Notes: generated from the letters alone by a model not told the origin. A stretch of DNA of 64,000 nt from Terriglobia bacterium (GCA_035712365.1 DASTAW010000062.1:62001-126000); one strand, 5' to 3'. Positions 16,842 to 25,574 are shown, numbered from the stretch's first letter. A program made the numbers and translations.

Positions 16842-17105
16842 ATGGCCTCGGTTCGGCTTTCGCCGGCCGCTACGCCTTTGAAGCTATAGCGCGCTACGAC
16901 GCGCCCTGGAACTCTGCAAGGCGGCTCAGCCCTGGGCTGGAAGCCAATTATCATGTTCTGGGAGACAGGGTCACGCCAGCGGGCGATCGCCGCGCCAACT
17001 GGACCCCGCAACGGGGCAAGGATTTCAAGCCAACTGTCCGCACCCGCAAACACGCACCGGCGCGGCCCCGCTAAAGGCCCGCCAGCACACAGTCTCAGGC
17101 GCCTG
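16842..17105 (-). other. Long leader between FMN riboswitch and ribE
   Basis: About 265 transcribed bases between the aptamer and the ribE start. It is GC-rich with several possible stems (for example GCGGGCC and GGGGCCGCGCCGG near 17060-17080) that could serve as the expression platform. I could not identify one terminator and anti-terminator pair with confidence, nor a supportable small gene. Confidence 0.4.
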
Positions 17106-17300
17106 ACCCTCTCCCATCCGGACTATACCGTCGGCCCCGGAATTCCACCGAGTCCTGAAGAACTCAATCCTTCTCCTGCCATCACCGCTTCACTGGCAAG
17201 CTCAGCAGACTAAAAGGTCGAGTTCTCCTCGCGGGCTCTACCGCCGATCGGGAATTGGGAAGACGTTCTAAGCGTCGTCCCTCACCCTGCCCCGAAGGTC
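17106..17300 (-). ncRNA. FMN riboswitch (RFN element)
   Basis: On the minus strand the conserved RFN blocks appear in order: TTCGGGGCAGGGTGA, AATTCCCGATCGGCGGTAG, AGCCCGCGAGGAG, then GGTGGAATTCCGGGGCC, GACGGTATAGTCCGGATG and GGAGAGG. These are the P2-P6 core segments of the aptamer. It precedes ribE-ribH-ribBA-ribD, so FMN should repress this operon. Boundaries are approximate to a few bases. Confidence 0.95.
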
Positions 17301-17322
17301 ATCTCAACAAGTTGTCATTCTA

Positions 17323-17352
17323 CTTATACCATGAAAGACAGTGGCGCCTCAA
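17323..17352 (-). promoter_or_regulatory. Candidate sigma70 promoter of the riboflavin operon
   Basis: On the minus strand TTGAGG (17352-17347), an 18-base spacer and TATAAG (17328-17323). Transcription would begin near 17316, just ahead of the riboswitch 5' end at about 17300. Confidence 0.6.
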
Positions 17353-17552
17353 GCTGCGCTGGGCTAGGGCAGGGTATTCTCCGAGTGGCACTTACGTCAA
17401 GGTCGGATAGTTGGCAGCCCGGCGCTAGGACAGCGAATGCCGGTTCGCGGAGAATTACGGGCCCACAAGAGACGGGTTCGAATGACGCGGTCATTGAACA
17501 GCGCAGAGACTCTTCTTCCGGAGGACTGCAAAATATGGTGACAGGCTCGTTT

Positions 17553-17614
17553 GTAGCGCCGCCGTCCCGGCGGCAATTGCCAGGGCCGCTCCCGCTTAGC
17601 GGGACCGGCGCTAC
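17553..17614. repeat. Palindromic repeat element, family A
   Basis: A 62-base element with outer arms GTAGCGCC and GGCGCTAC and inner stems GCCGCC/GGCGGC and GCTCCCGC/GCGGGA. It is the cleanest copy of the family in the window. The surrounding 17353-17749 region shows no gene. Confidence 0.75.
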
Positions 17615-17749
17615 GGAAGCCCATCATTCTATTATGCAATCCTCATTAGGAGTTTCACGTTATCCGACATTCAGACCTCTCTTCCATTTCCGCCGGCAAT
17701 CGAACGCCCGGTGCGGCGCAATAGCACTCCTCGCGATGGCCGAGGGGCC

Positions 17750-18262
17750 TTATGCAAAATGCCGGTTTTCTTGCATGGCGGGTTGAGGTTGATGCCGCAG
17801 AAGAATCCGGAACCCGAGGCCGTGCGTGATCAGCAGCAGCGGCACTATCAAAGTCGGCAGGAAGAATGCGGCTCCCAACTGTCCCGCCAATAGTCCGGCG
17901 TGATTGGCCTGGTAGAAAGCGTTCAGGATATCGGCTGAACCCCAGACGCTGAAGATCCATGCGACGGCAACGCCAGCCGCACCGGGGAGCAATGACAGCG
18001 ACAGCAAGGCAAGTGTCGCCGCAATGATATCTCCATAGGCCGCAGAGTGCGCGAAGGCAGGCGGCAGATCGGGTGACACGACACCGGGAACCAGGAATGC
18101 CAGCCCGATGAAGCGGAAGCTGTGCAGGATGAGCAGAGGCCGCAGCGCATCGGCCCGTGGCCGGAGGCGAAGTTCCGGCCAGATATATCGAGCGGTGACG
18201 GTCCCCCAGGCAATAAAGCTGAACGCGATGCTCAGGAAAAACCAGATCATTTGTTGTGGCAT
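17750..18262 (-). CDS. Multi-pass membrane protein of unknown function
   Basis: A 170-residue protein with about five hydrophobic segments (for example MIWFFLSIAFSFIAWG, LLILHSFRFIGLAFLVP, ATLALLSLSLLPGAAG, FFLPTLIVPLLLITHGLGF). Start at ATG 18262 is set by AAGGAGA eight bases upstream. It lies 16 bases after the NmrA-like gene and is probably the last gene of the TetR-controlled cluster. I do not recognise a named family; a role in the same stress or detoxification response is only inferred from position. Confidence 0.7.
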   Translation of the reverse strand: MPQQMIWFFLSIAFSFIAWGTVTARYIWPELRLRPRADALRPLLILHSFRFIGLAFLVPGVVSPDLPPAFAHSAAYGDIIAATLALLSLSLLPGAAGVAVAWIFSVWGSADILNAFYQANHAGLLAGQLGAAFFLPTLIVPLLLITHGLGFRILLRHQPQPAMQENRHFA

Positions 18263-18278
18263 GTTTAACGTCTCCTTC

Positions 18279-19409
18279 TTAGAATTCCAGCCGTTGACCG
18301 CGACTGGTGGCGGGGATAGGGAGGTGGTCACGTCCCGGTACTGCGGGCTTGGCGGTGTTGGCGATGGCGTGCTCGCGGCGCCAGACTTTGGACTCGGTGG
18401 CGAATTGCGGCTTCGACGGGAACGGGCGGCGCAGTTCGCGGTCGTATCGGTCGAACTTAAAGCCAGGGCTGAGCGGGGCGATCATGAACTGCGCAAACTC
18501 GCGAAACCAATTGCCTAAGGTCCGCTGGTTGCCGGGCAGCGCCGCATAACGACGAGCAATCGTCTCGAAGTCCTCTGGGGGCCGGCCGGTCACATCGAGC
18601 ACGTCGGTGGTTGGCGCCCCCAGCTCGAACGCGCCGCGCTTGTGATCGTCGATGTAGTAGCGAATGCCACTCAACACGTCGATTAGATAACCGATCATTC
18701 GTGCGGCTTTCATGAACAGCCAAGCCGGCGTCGGCACGACCTTGACTGATCGCCCAACGGCTCGGCCGACGGCTTTGGCCATGTCCTCCGCACCAAGAAG
18801 CTCCGGTCCGGTGGGGCGGTAGTTTTTTCCGGCTTGCCGTGCAGGATCGATTAAGGCCGCGACGGCGACCCGCGCGATATCTTCGTTCGAAGGTGGCGCA
18901 TTGCGGCTACCGCCGAATATCCACGGGAACACGCCGAGATGTATGGCCGACCCGATCGTCACCAGGTAGGCGTCAGCGAAGAAGCCTGGCCTGACGATCG
19001 TATGCCCGACGCCAGGCGTCATCGAGAACAGCCGATCAACCAGCCAATGCTGGCGGGTCATGAGCGCGGGATGCGAAGGGCTGGCCAGCCATTGCGTCAT
19101 GACGACGATGTGTTCGAGCCGGGCCTCCTTGGCGGCGACGGCGAAGGCGAGAGCTCCCTGAATCATGTACGGATCGAAAGGCGGACAATAATAGGCGCGC
19201 TGGACGTCCTTCAGCGCGTCGGCCACGCGCTCGACATCGCTCATGTCAGCGACCGCGACCTCGGCCCCTTGCGCTTTCAGCCGCGCGCTGCGGCCATCTT
19301 CTTGATGCACCATGGCACGAACGGGATAACCGGCCTTCAGCAGTTCGCTAACGACAACGCTCCCGGTCTTCCCAGTCGCGCCGGTCACGATGATCCTTGG
19401 CTTGATCAT
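18279..19409 (-). CDS. NmrA-like NAD(P)-binding protein
   Basis: Atypical short-chain dehydrogenase of the NmrA/SDR a5 type, 376 residues. The N-terminus has the nucleotide-binding IIVTGATGKTGSVVV (GxxGxxG at 9-15) followed by a beta-strand with Asp at ADMSDVERV. The family includes quinone and aldehyde reductases and NAD(P) sensors. The catalytic YxxxK of classical SDRs is not obvious, as usual for NmrA proteins. The C-terminal 90 residues (after the domain end near 285) are an extra tail without recognised motif. AAGGAGA lies upstream of ATG 19409. Second gene of the operon behind the TetR operator. Confidence 0.85.
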   Translation of the reverse strand: MIKPRIIVTGATGKTGSVVVSELLKAGYPVRAMVHQEDGRSARLKAQGAEVAVADMSDVERVADALKDVQRAYYCPPFDPYMIQGALAFAVAAKEARLEHIVVMTQWLASPSHPALMTRQHWLVDRLFSMTPGVGHTIVRPGFFADAYLVTIGSAIHLGVFPWIFGGSRNAPPSNEDIARVAVAALIDPARQAGKNYRPTGPELLGAEDMAKAVGRAVGRSVKVVPTPAWLFMKAARMIGYLIDVLSGIRYYIDDHKRGAFELGAPTTDVLDVTGRPPEDFETIARRYAALPGNQRTLGNWFREFAQFMIAPLSPGFKFDRYDRELRRPFPSKPQFATESKVWRREHAIANTAKPAVPGRDHLPIPATSRGQRLEF

Positions 19410-19504
19410 AAACGTCTCCTTCTAAGAAATTTGTCAGCTATTCCGCCGCGCCTCAGAAAGGCCAGCGACGGTTACTCTTACTGACCAACGGTGGCAGCTT
19501 TAGC

Positions 19505-19915
19505 TCACTGCTGCGCTCCTGGGCCCATCAATGCCCTCAGCGGCATCAAGGGTCCGACGGGAATGTACTGGTGATCCATCAAATGTTCCTTCGCGAGCGG
19601 CAGCGTTTCCATAATGGCCCGCGCCTCGTCCTCGGTCTTCGCGTCGACCACGAAGATGACGCCTTTGCCATCGCCGCGCGAATACCACTGGCGGATTTTC
19701 CCGTCGAGGTAGAGCTTCACCGTTGCCCGAATTTCTGCCGGTATGACGGCCATGATTTGGTCAGGGGTTACGCCCTGCCTGGGCGTCTCGATGACGATGA
19801 CTTCCGTGGTTTTAGGTATAGCGATGCTGGGCACGCCTGAGGCGGTCGCCGACTGTGGTTGCGCTAAGAACACCATGGGAAGCACTGCCATAAGAAAAGG
19901 GACCATAAGTTTCAT
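19505..19915 (-). CDS. Exported muconolactone isomerase / YciI-like protein
   Basis: A 136-residue protein with a signal peptide (MKLMVPFLMAVLPMVFLAQP) followed by a ferredoxin-like dimeric alpha/beta barrel: GKIRQWYSRGDGKGVIFVVD, ETLPLAKE, then PVGPLMPLRAL. This matches the muconolactone delta-isomerase/YciI fold; the lactone substrate is not implied. ATG 19915 is preceded by AAGGAT at six bases. It is the first gene behind the second TetR operator (19962-19981), so its expression is probably TetR-controlled. Export of such a domain is unusual. Confidence 0.75.
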   Translation of the reverse strand: MKLMVPFLMAVLPMVFLAQPQSATASGVPSIAIPKTTEVIVIETPRQGVTPDQIMAVIPAEIRATVKLYLDGKIRQWYSRGDGKGVIFVVDAKTEDEARAIMETLPLAKEHLMDHQYIPVGPLMPLRALMGPGAQQ

Positions 19916-19961
19916 CGGGTTATCCTTTCGATTCAGTTTGTCTTCGTTCCATTTGCCCGAT

Positions 19962-19981
19962 AAGAGTACGACCATACTCTT
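19962..19981 (-). promoter_or_regulatory. TetR operator 2, upstream of the isomerase-like gene
   Basis: Palindrome AAGAGTA-N6-TACTCTT, the same half-site and spacing as the copy before tetR (20587-20606). On the minus strand it overlaps a possible promoter (TTGCCT, 16 bases, TACTCT). It lies 47 bases before the start at 19915 and 15 bases after the tetR stop. Confidence 0.7.
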
Positions 19982-19996
19982 TCCAGGCAAAAAATT

Positions 19997-20581
19997 TTAC
20001 TCTTCAGCGAAACACTTGATGAAAAAGTTCCTTGCCTCCCTCAACATGTGCTCACGTTTTTGAGCCGACGAGGTCATCCGGACATTCGTCAACACCCCAG
20101 CCATGCTCGGGAACAGCAGTTGAAACTTCGTCAGCTTTTCTTCTCGCGTCTGACCAGGCACAAATGGCAATAGACGCTCACGATACGCTTCGCGCAATGC
20201 CTCAATCCGTTTTCGCACGGGCAACGGCTTTCGGGCGAGCTCTGGCCCGAGGGCGGCGAAGACGCAACCCATTCCTGGCGAGTTCGCGTGGCGTGTGCTC
20301 AGATAGCGTTCGATAATGGCCCGCAGAGCCTGGCCTTCGGGCGCTGACTGTGCAGCTTCCAGCATGCCTCTTCCCATCTCATCGAACGCTCGCGCTACCG
20401 CGCCAACAAAAAGGTCATCCTTGCTGTCAAAGTGGCGGTAAAAGCCCCCTTTCGCCAAGCCTGCCTTCTTCATGACCGTGCCGATGCCACTGCTGTCCCC
20501 GCCGTGCTCCCGGAACGAGCGAGCGGCCATGGAAAGAATCTTCTCGTGGTTCTGCGCTTTGTGTTCCAGCGAGTATCGCAT
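19997..20581 (-). CDS. TetR/AcrR family transcriptional regulator
   Basis: A 194-residue repressor-type protein. The N-terminal helix-turn-helix is typical: KILSMAARSFREHGGDSSGIG, then VMKKAGLAKGGFYRHFDSKDDLF (about 30-52). The C-terminal ligand domain ends KREHMLREARNFF. I set the start at ATG 20581, since the upstream in-frame codons would run through the palindromic operator. The gene product likely binds AAGAGTA-N6-TACTCTT at 20587-20606 and at 19962-19981, controlling itself and the isomerase/NmrA/membrane protein cluster. The inducer is unknown; the neighbours hint at quinones or other electrophiles. Confidence 0.88.
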   Translation of the reverse strand: MRYSLEHKAQNHEKILSMAARSFREHGGDSSGIGTVMKKAGLAKGGFYRHFDSKDDLFVGAVARAFDEMGRGMLEAAQSAPEGQALRAIIERYLSTRHANSPGMGCVFAALGPELARKPLPVRKRIEALREAYRERLLPFVPGQTREEKLTKFQLLFPSMAGVLTNVRMTSSAQKREHMLREARNFFIKCFAEE

Positions 20582-20586
20582 GACAT

Positions 20587-20617
20587 AAGAGTACGCACGT
20601 ACTCTAATGCTTGTCAA
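20587..20617 (-). promoter_or_regulatory. tetR promoter with TetR operator 1
   Basis: On the minus strand TTGACA (20617-20612), an 18-base spacer and TACTCT (20593-20588). The palindrome AGAGTACGCACGTACTCT (20588-20605) covers the spacer and the -10 box, so bound repressor would block polymerase. Predicted transcription begins at about the A of the tetR ATG (20581), which suggests a leaderless message. Confidence 0.7.
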
Positions 20618-20832
20618 GCAGAAAATCGATTTTGTTAAAGCCCCCACAGCCGCCAGTCCCCTACCGTTCACCCTCCGAGTGTCGGTTCAGGGTTTCTCGC
20701 AAGATCTCGATATACCAGGCGTCCCGCGAGGGTGGACCATTACTCAGAGGTCTTGCCTCGTTTTCAGTAGCGGTCCTTGGGATGCCAAAGGTATTGCCAA
20801 TCCCTCAAAGGATTATCGTAAAATGTTTCGGG

Positions 20833-21822
20833 ATGACCCGTCGCGTGAAACCAGGGTTGTGGGCTGTCGTCATCTTGACGGCCATTGGTGCGTATGCCGC
20901 AATTCTGCTACTTCTCCGTCACAGGCGGCCACAGCCAGTGATACTGGAGGGGTCGGTCATCCGCCAGGATTCGCAGGCGGAAAGACGACAACCTCTGTCC
21001 GGCGTCCAAATAACCGCCCGCGAGGGTTCCGTAGCCACCACTGGCGAGTCGGACCCCTCAGGCTTCTTCAGGCTTGTATTGCCCATCAGCGGCCCCTCCA
21101 GCCTGCCCGTGTTGCTCCAATTTCGCCTCCCGGGATATGAGCCCCTGGACCTGCCAGTAGTCGGTGGAGGTCTGCTCTACGTGGCGAGGCTGATTCCGAC
21201 GCCTTCGGAGCTCGAAACTCAACCCAATGTCCCCGAGGTAAAGGTCTCGAATGTTTCGGTGAGATATTCTGTGAAGACCACCGAGGCGGCGAACATTGGC
21301 AGCGCGGTCAGGACCTTTCAGGCCGTGAATACCGGGAACGTGCCGTGCAATCATCACGACCCCTGCTCGCCCGACGGCAAATGGAAAGCGGCGAGGGGAT
21401 CAGTGGTGATGGACGCCGGAGAAGGGAATGAGTTTCGCAATGTGCGCGTTTCCTGCGTTGCGGGCCCGTGCTCGTTTACCAGAATCACTCCCGAGGACGT
21501 TCCCACGAACGTGCGCATACTTCGCGCCTCGGCGCTTAACTGGTCGGACACGGCTACCTTCCTCGTGGAAGCAGAGGTGGTTCATCCGCTGTATAGCGCG
21601 GAACTGCGCAAGTCGTACCCCGTGATGTTCGGGCGGGTGCTGGATTTCACGCTCCCGGCCTCAGCCGAAGCGGTGGCCCTGGAAGCAGACTTGGGCGGAC
21701 ATCATATTATCTTTCCACTAGGCCCAAAGCCCCTTCTGTCGTGGGCAACCTGCCAGGTGAGGGTCAACCTGAGCAAGTCGAAGGTTTACCGGTGTGAACT
21801 TACGCCGGGTTACGAATTTTGA
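20833..21822 (+). CDS. Membrane-anchored protein with carboxypeptidase regulatory-like domain
   Basis: A 329-residue protein with one N-terminal hydrophobic helix (LWAVVILTAIGAYAAILLLL) and a carboxypeptidase-regulatory-like beta domain at about 30-110 (VILEGSVIRQ, PLSGVQITARE, SDPSGFFRLVLP). The remaining 210 residues, with cysteine pairs near CNHHDPC and SCVAGPC, are not recognised. Start at ATG 20833 is chosen because the hydrophobic anchor follows; longer frames run over the tetR promoter. The stop overlaps a possible start of the glycosidase gene (TTGA), so the two may be coupled. Confidence 0.7.
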   Translation: MTRRVKPGLWAVVILTAIGAYAAILLLLRHRRPQPVILEGSVIRQDSQAERRQPLSGVQITAREGSVATTGESDPSGFFRLVLPISGPSSLPVLLQFRLPGYEPLDLPVVGGGLLYVARLIPTPSELETQPNVPEVKVSNVSVRYSVKTTEAANIGSAVRTFQAVNTGNVPCNHHDPCSPDGKWKAARGSVVMDAGEGNEFRNVRVSCVAGPCSFTRITPEDVPTNVRILRASALNWSDTATFLVEAEVVHPLYSAELRKSYPVMFGRVLDFTLPASAEAVALEADLGGHHIIFPLGPKPLLSWATCQVRVNLSKSKVYRCELTPGYEF

Positions 21823-21896
21823 CCGGAGATCCCGCCAAAACTGGCGCGCGGAAAGAAGCATTTTTCCAGACTCGAAGGACGGCCGATTTGAAAGAG

Positions 21897-23291
21897 ATGG
21901 ACAGAAAAGCAGATGGCAGGCATTTGCCCTCGCGCCGCGCGATGTTGCGGCAGCTCCTCGGGGCCGGCATCAGTTTGCCGCTGGCTGGAAGCGATCTCCT
22001 GGCCCGGACGCCCGCTCAGCCTCAGTCGCGGCCGGCCGCCCCTCCCGCCAAACCGACCCTTTCGAAAGAGGATGATCAGTTTCTGGAGGATCTGGAACGG
22101 TCCAGTTTTGCTTTTTTCTGGGAACAGTCCAGCCCGCAAACCGGACTTGTGAAAGACCGCTGCAACGTCCGCGCCGATGACCACACTGTGGTCGCCAGTA
22201 TCGCCGCCACGGGCTTCGGGTTGACGGCCCTCTGTATTGGACACAAACGCGGTTATATTTCGCTCTCGGACGCCCGGGGGCGGGTGCTCAATGCGCTGCG
22301 CTTTCTTTGGAAGAACCTGGCCCATCACCGGGGCTTTTTCTTTCACTTCGCAAATGTCAATACGGGCGAACGACTGTGGGACTCGGAGGTCTCGACGATT
22401 GACACGGCAATCCTGTTTTGCGGCGTGCTTACGTGCCGGGAATATTTCCGGGACCGCGCCATCCAGGGGCTGGCGTTTGCCATCTTCAATCGCGCTGACT
22501 GGTCATGGCTGGCAGAAGACACGCCGCTGCTGTCGATGGGATGGATGCCCGAGATTGGCTTCCTTCCGAGCCGCTGGGTTGATTACAGCGAGCTCATGAT
22601 GATGTACCTGCTGGGGATGGGAGCGCATACGAATCCGTTGCCGCCGCAGACCTGGACGTCCTGGAAGCGGCTTACCTTTGAATATCGCGGGTTGCGCTAT
22701 ATCGGCTCTTTCGCTCCTTTGTTCGTTCATCAATACTCCCAGGCCTGGTTTGATTTCCGTGGGAAGCGCGACCAGTACGCTGATTATTTTCAGAACTCGA
22801 GAATCGCCACTGAAGCCCATCGCATCTTCTGCATCGAACTGGCGCCAAAGTTTCCTGACTATAGCAATGACCTTTGGGGCATTACGGCATCGGATTCCCA
22901 ATCGAACGGCTACGTGGCCTGGGGAGGGCCGCCGGAAATGGGGCCCATTGACGGAACCGTGGTGCCGAGCGCGGCGGGAGGATCACTGCCATTTCTACCC
23001 GAGGCTACCTTGCGCGTGCTGCGAAACATCAGGACTCGTTACGGAGGCGCCTGGAGCAAGTATGGTTTTATCAATGCCTTCAATCCTCTCAAGAACTGGT
23101 ACGACCCAGACGTTATCGGAATCGATACGGGAATTACCATGCTGATGGCGGAGAATCTGCGGACAGGGTTCGTCTGGGACACGTTTATGAAAAGTCCGGA
23201 AGCAATACGCGGCATGGCCCGAGCCGGCTTCAAACCTTATCAGCCGTCCGGACCGCCTCAGACGCAGCAACCGATTGCTTCAGGCAGTTGA
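21897..23291 (+). CDS. Exported PF10091-type glucoamylase-like glycosidase (GH144-related)
   Basis: Probable secreted glucan-degrading enzyme, about 464 residues. After a Tat-like signal (PSRRAMLRQLLGAG, then ISLPLAGSDLLA) come the (alpha/alpha)6-barrel features of this family: SSFAFFWEQSSPQTGLVKDR, ATGFGLTALCIG, RGFFFHFANVNTGERLWDSEVSTID split over 140-180, and SNDLWGITASDS with GPIDGTVVPSAAGGS near 340-380. Related enzymes cleave beta-1,2-glucan. Start is uncertain: ATG 21897 keeps the twin-arginine near the N-terminus, while a TTG at 21819 overlapping the preceding stop would add 26 residues. Confidence 0.85.
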   Translation: MDRKADGRHLPSRRAMLRQLLGAGISLPLAGSDLLARTPAQPQSRPAAPPAKPTLSKEDDQFLEDLERSSFAFFWEQSSPQTGLVKDRCNVRADDHTVVASIAATGFGLTALCIGHKRGYISLSDARGRVLNALRFLWKNLAHHRGFFFHFANVNTGERLWDSEVSTIDTAILFCGVLTCREYFRDRAIQGLAFAIFNRADWSWLAEDTPLLSMGWMPEIGFLPSRWVDYSELMMMYLLGMGAHTNPLPPQTWTSWKRLTFEYRGLRYIGSFAPLFVHQYSQAWFDFRGKRDQYADYFQNSRIATEAHRIFCIELAPKFPDYSNDLWGITASDSQSNGYVAWGGPPEMGPIDGTVVPSAAGGSLPFLPEATLRVLRNIRTRYGGAWSKYGFINAFNPLKNWYDPDVIGIDTGITMLMAENLRTGFVWDTFMKSPEAIRGMARAGFKPYQPSGPPQTQQPIASGS

Positions 23292-23647
23292 GGCTCCGCA
23301 ACGACGGGCGTTTGCCAGGCGGCTCGCCCTATGTCATGGTTGCGGTGAAACCGTGTCGCTCCCCTGGCAGGGAGCCGTGCCGGTTCTGGTCGGCCGCGAT
23401 CCGAGAGCCTTTCCATAACGGTGGCTTTGCGCTGCGGGTGGCCGGCGCAGCAGTGCGGTGTGTGGCCCCGGCGCGCACTTGGACGAAGGCGATAGACCGC
23501 GCTATGATCGTAAGTTTGGAAGGGACAGGCCGGCCCATAATGCCTGTTTCCTCCACGACGGTGCGCGCCTTCCGAACGGTGGTCCACTTCGAAAGCACGC
23601 TCGGAACGCCGTTCCCATAAATTCAGTTTGATCGAGGATGAAAGCCG
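23292..23647. other. Intergenic region before the M61 peptidase
   Basis: About 355 bases. A 110-codon plus-strand frame crosses it but has no domain, signal peptide or ribosome binding site, and I do not call it. No repeat or clear promoter was found. Confidence 0.4.
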
Positions 23648-25537
23648 ATGATCATTTCGCGCTGCCGGACCTGCCTTGCGCTTGCGTTCGTAATAGCGAC
23701 AGGAACACTGGGCCTGAAGGCCCAACCGCCCATCACTCTCGAAGTTGATGCCACCCAGGCGCCGCAGCAGATCATTCACACTCATATGACGATTCCAGTT
23801 TCTCCCGGCCCACTCACGCTCTACTACCCCAAATGGATCCCGGGTGAACACGCGCCGGACGGCCCGATCGTCAACATGACGGGATTGAAATTCAGCGGCA
23901 ACGGCGCCGTGATTCCCTGGCGGCGCGACCTGCTGGACATGTTCACATTGCATCTCGAAATCCCCCAGGGCGTCAGCGTCCTTGACGTCAAACTCGATTA
24001 CGTCGAGCCCGAGGCCACGTCTGGATTTACGGCCGGCGCTTCGGCCACCGACAAGCTGGTCGTCATAAGCTGGAACCAGGACCTTCTCTACCCCGCAGGC
24101 CATCCTGCGCAGGACCTTATTTTCAATGCGAGTCTGAAGCTTCCTGAAGGCTGGAAGTTCGGGACAGCGCTCCCGGTTGCGCGTCAGGAAGGGAACAGAA
24201 TTGAATTCAAGCCGGCCTCTCTCAACCGCCTGGTCGATTCGCCGGTCAGCGCCGGCCAATACTATCGGGTTGTGGATGTCACGCCTCAGGGAGAGTCCAT
24301 CCATCATGAAATTGACCTGGCGGCTGACAGCGAGGCGGCGCTCGACATGAATGCTGAATTGCAGCGGGACTATACGAACCTGGTGGCCGAGACGGGCAAG
24401 CTGTTCGGAGCGCGGCACTATCGGGACTATCATTTTCTGCTGACCCTGAGCGACCACGTGGCCCACTTTGGGCTGGAACACCACGAGTCCGACGACAGCC
24501 GCGTGGACGAGTTCTCGCTGATCGATGCAGGCCAGCGGCTGAACATGGTCACGCTGTTGCCTCACGAATTTGTCCATTCCTGGAATGGAAAGTTCCGCCG
24601 CCCGAAGGACCTGAGCGCCGCGTATTACGAAGAGCCGATGAAGACCGACATGCTCTGGGTATATGAAGGGCTCACCGAATATCTGGGCGACCTTTTAACG
24701 GCGCGAAGCGGGTTGTGGACTCCTGGTGAATACAGGCAGAACCTTGCTTTGATTGCCGCCCGCTATGGCCCGGGCCGGCCGGGAAGGACCTGGCGCCCGC
24801 TGCTGGACACAGCGGCCGACGCCCAGGTTCTTTACGGTGCTCCCGCTGAGTGGGAAAACTGGCGGCGCGGCGTGGACTTCTATGATGAGAGCGTCCTGCT
24901 CTGGCTTGAAGTCAACAGCATTATCAGCCGCGAGACCCATGCCAAGAAATCTTTGGACGACTTCTGCCGCCTGTTTTATGGCGGACCGAACGACGGCCCG
25001 GAGCTGAAGCCATATACTTTCCAGGACCTGGTGGACGCGCTCGGCAAAATCGCGCCTTATGACTGGGCGGGATTCTTACATGAGCGCTTGAATTCAACTT
25101 CGCCTGAGGCCCCCCTTGGCGGCATCGAGGGCAGCGGCTGGAAAGTGACTTACACCAGCTCTGAACCCTCTCTTTTGCAGAATTCGGAGGCCGTTCACAA
25201 CGACATCGACGAAAGTTATTCGATCGGCCTGCTGCTGAAAAACGATGGCTCGGTTGAAGATTCGGTGGTAACCAAGCCGGCTTACCAGGCCGGAATTTCC
25301 GCGGGGATGAAAGTGATTGCAGTGAATGGGCGTCAGTTCACGCCGCAGGTGCTTCGGCTGGCGCTGCGGGCGGGCGCCACCTCGAAAGAGCCGCTGCGCC
25401 TGCTGGTACTGAATGATGAATATTACAGGACCTGCACCATTGATTATCACGGCGGGGAATCATATCCGCACCTGGTCCGGGAAGCCGGCAGTCCGGACCT
25501 CCTCGACAATTTGCTGAAGCCCCTTGCCGCGCATTAA
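23648..25537 (+). CDS. M61 family metallopeptidase (glycyl aminopeptidase-like)
   Basis: Exported zinc aminopeptidase, 629 residues. A signal peptide spans about 1-26 (LALAFVIATGTLGLKAQ). The N-terminal beta domain (30-200) precedes the catalytic region, with the zinc motif HEFVH at 306-310 in LLPHEFVHSWNGKFRRP and the third ligand probably in VYEGLTEYLGDLL near 340. A PDZ domain near 510-600 (KPAYQAGISAGMKVIAVNGRQF) is characteristic of M61. The family prefers N-terminal glycine or alanine. It stands in a row with other secreted degradative genes, separated from the next by 37 bases. Confidence 0.94.
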   Translation: MIISRCRTCLALAFVIATGTLGLKAQPPITLEVDATQAPQQIIHTHMTIPVSPGPLTLYYPKWIPGEHAPDGPIVNMTGLKFSGNGAVIPWRRDLLDMFTLHLEIPQGVSVLDVKLDYVEPEATSGFTAGASATDKLVVISWNQDLLYPAGHPAQDLIFNASLKLPEGWKFGTALPVARQEGNRIEFKPASLNRLVDSPVSAGQYYRVVDVTPQGESIHHEIDLAADSEAALDMNAELQRDYTNLVAETGKLFGARHYRDYHFLLTLSDHVAHFGLEHHESDDSRVDEFSLIDAGQRLNMVTLLPHEFVHSWNGKFRRPKDLSAAYYEEPMKTDMLWVYEGLTEYLGDLLTARSGLWTPGEYRQNLALIAARYGPGRPGRTWRPLLDTAADAQVLYGAPAEWENWRRGVDFYDESVLLWLEVNSIISRETHAKKSLDDFCRLFYGGPNDGPELKPYTFQDLVDALGKIAPYDWAGFLHERLNSTSPEAPLGGIEGSGWKVTYTSSEPSLLQNSEAVHNDIDESYSIGLLLKNDGSVEDSVVTKPAYQAGISAGMKVIAVNGRQFTPQVLRLALRAGATSKEPLRLLVLNDEYYRTCTIDYHGGESYPHLVREAGSPDLLDNLLKPLAAH

Positions 25538-25574
25538 TCGCGTGGGGACGTGACATCATCAAGCGGAGGTTCTT

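Noticed and set aside
17395-17500. GGGTTCGAATGAC resembles the T-loop of a tRNA.
   Set aside because: No matching acceptor stem, D-loop or anticodon arm could be built around it.
23258-24577. A 439-codon minus-strand frame.
   Set aside because: Antisense to the M61 peptidase gene, whose domains are certain; the translation is arginine- and histidine-rich and unlike any family.
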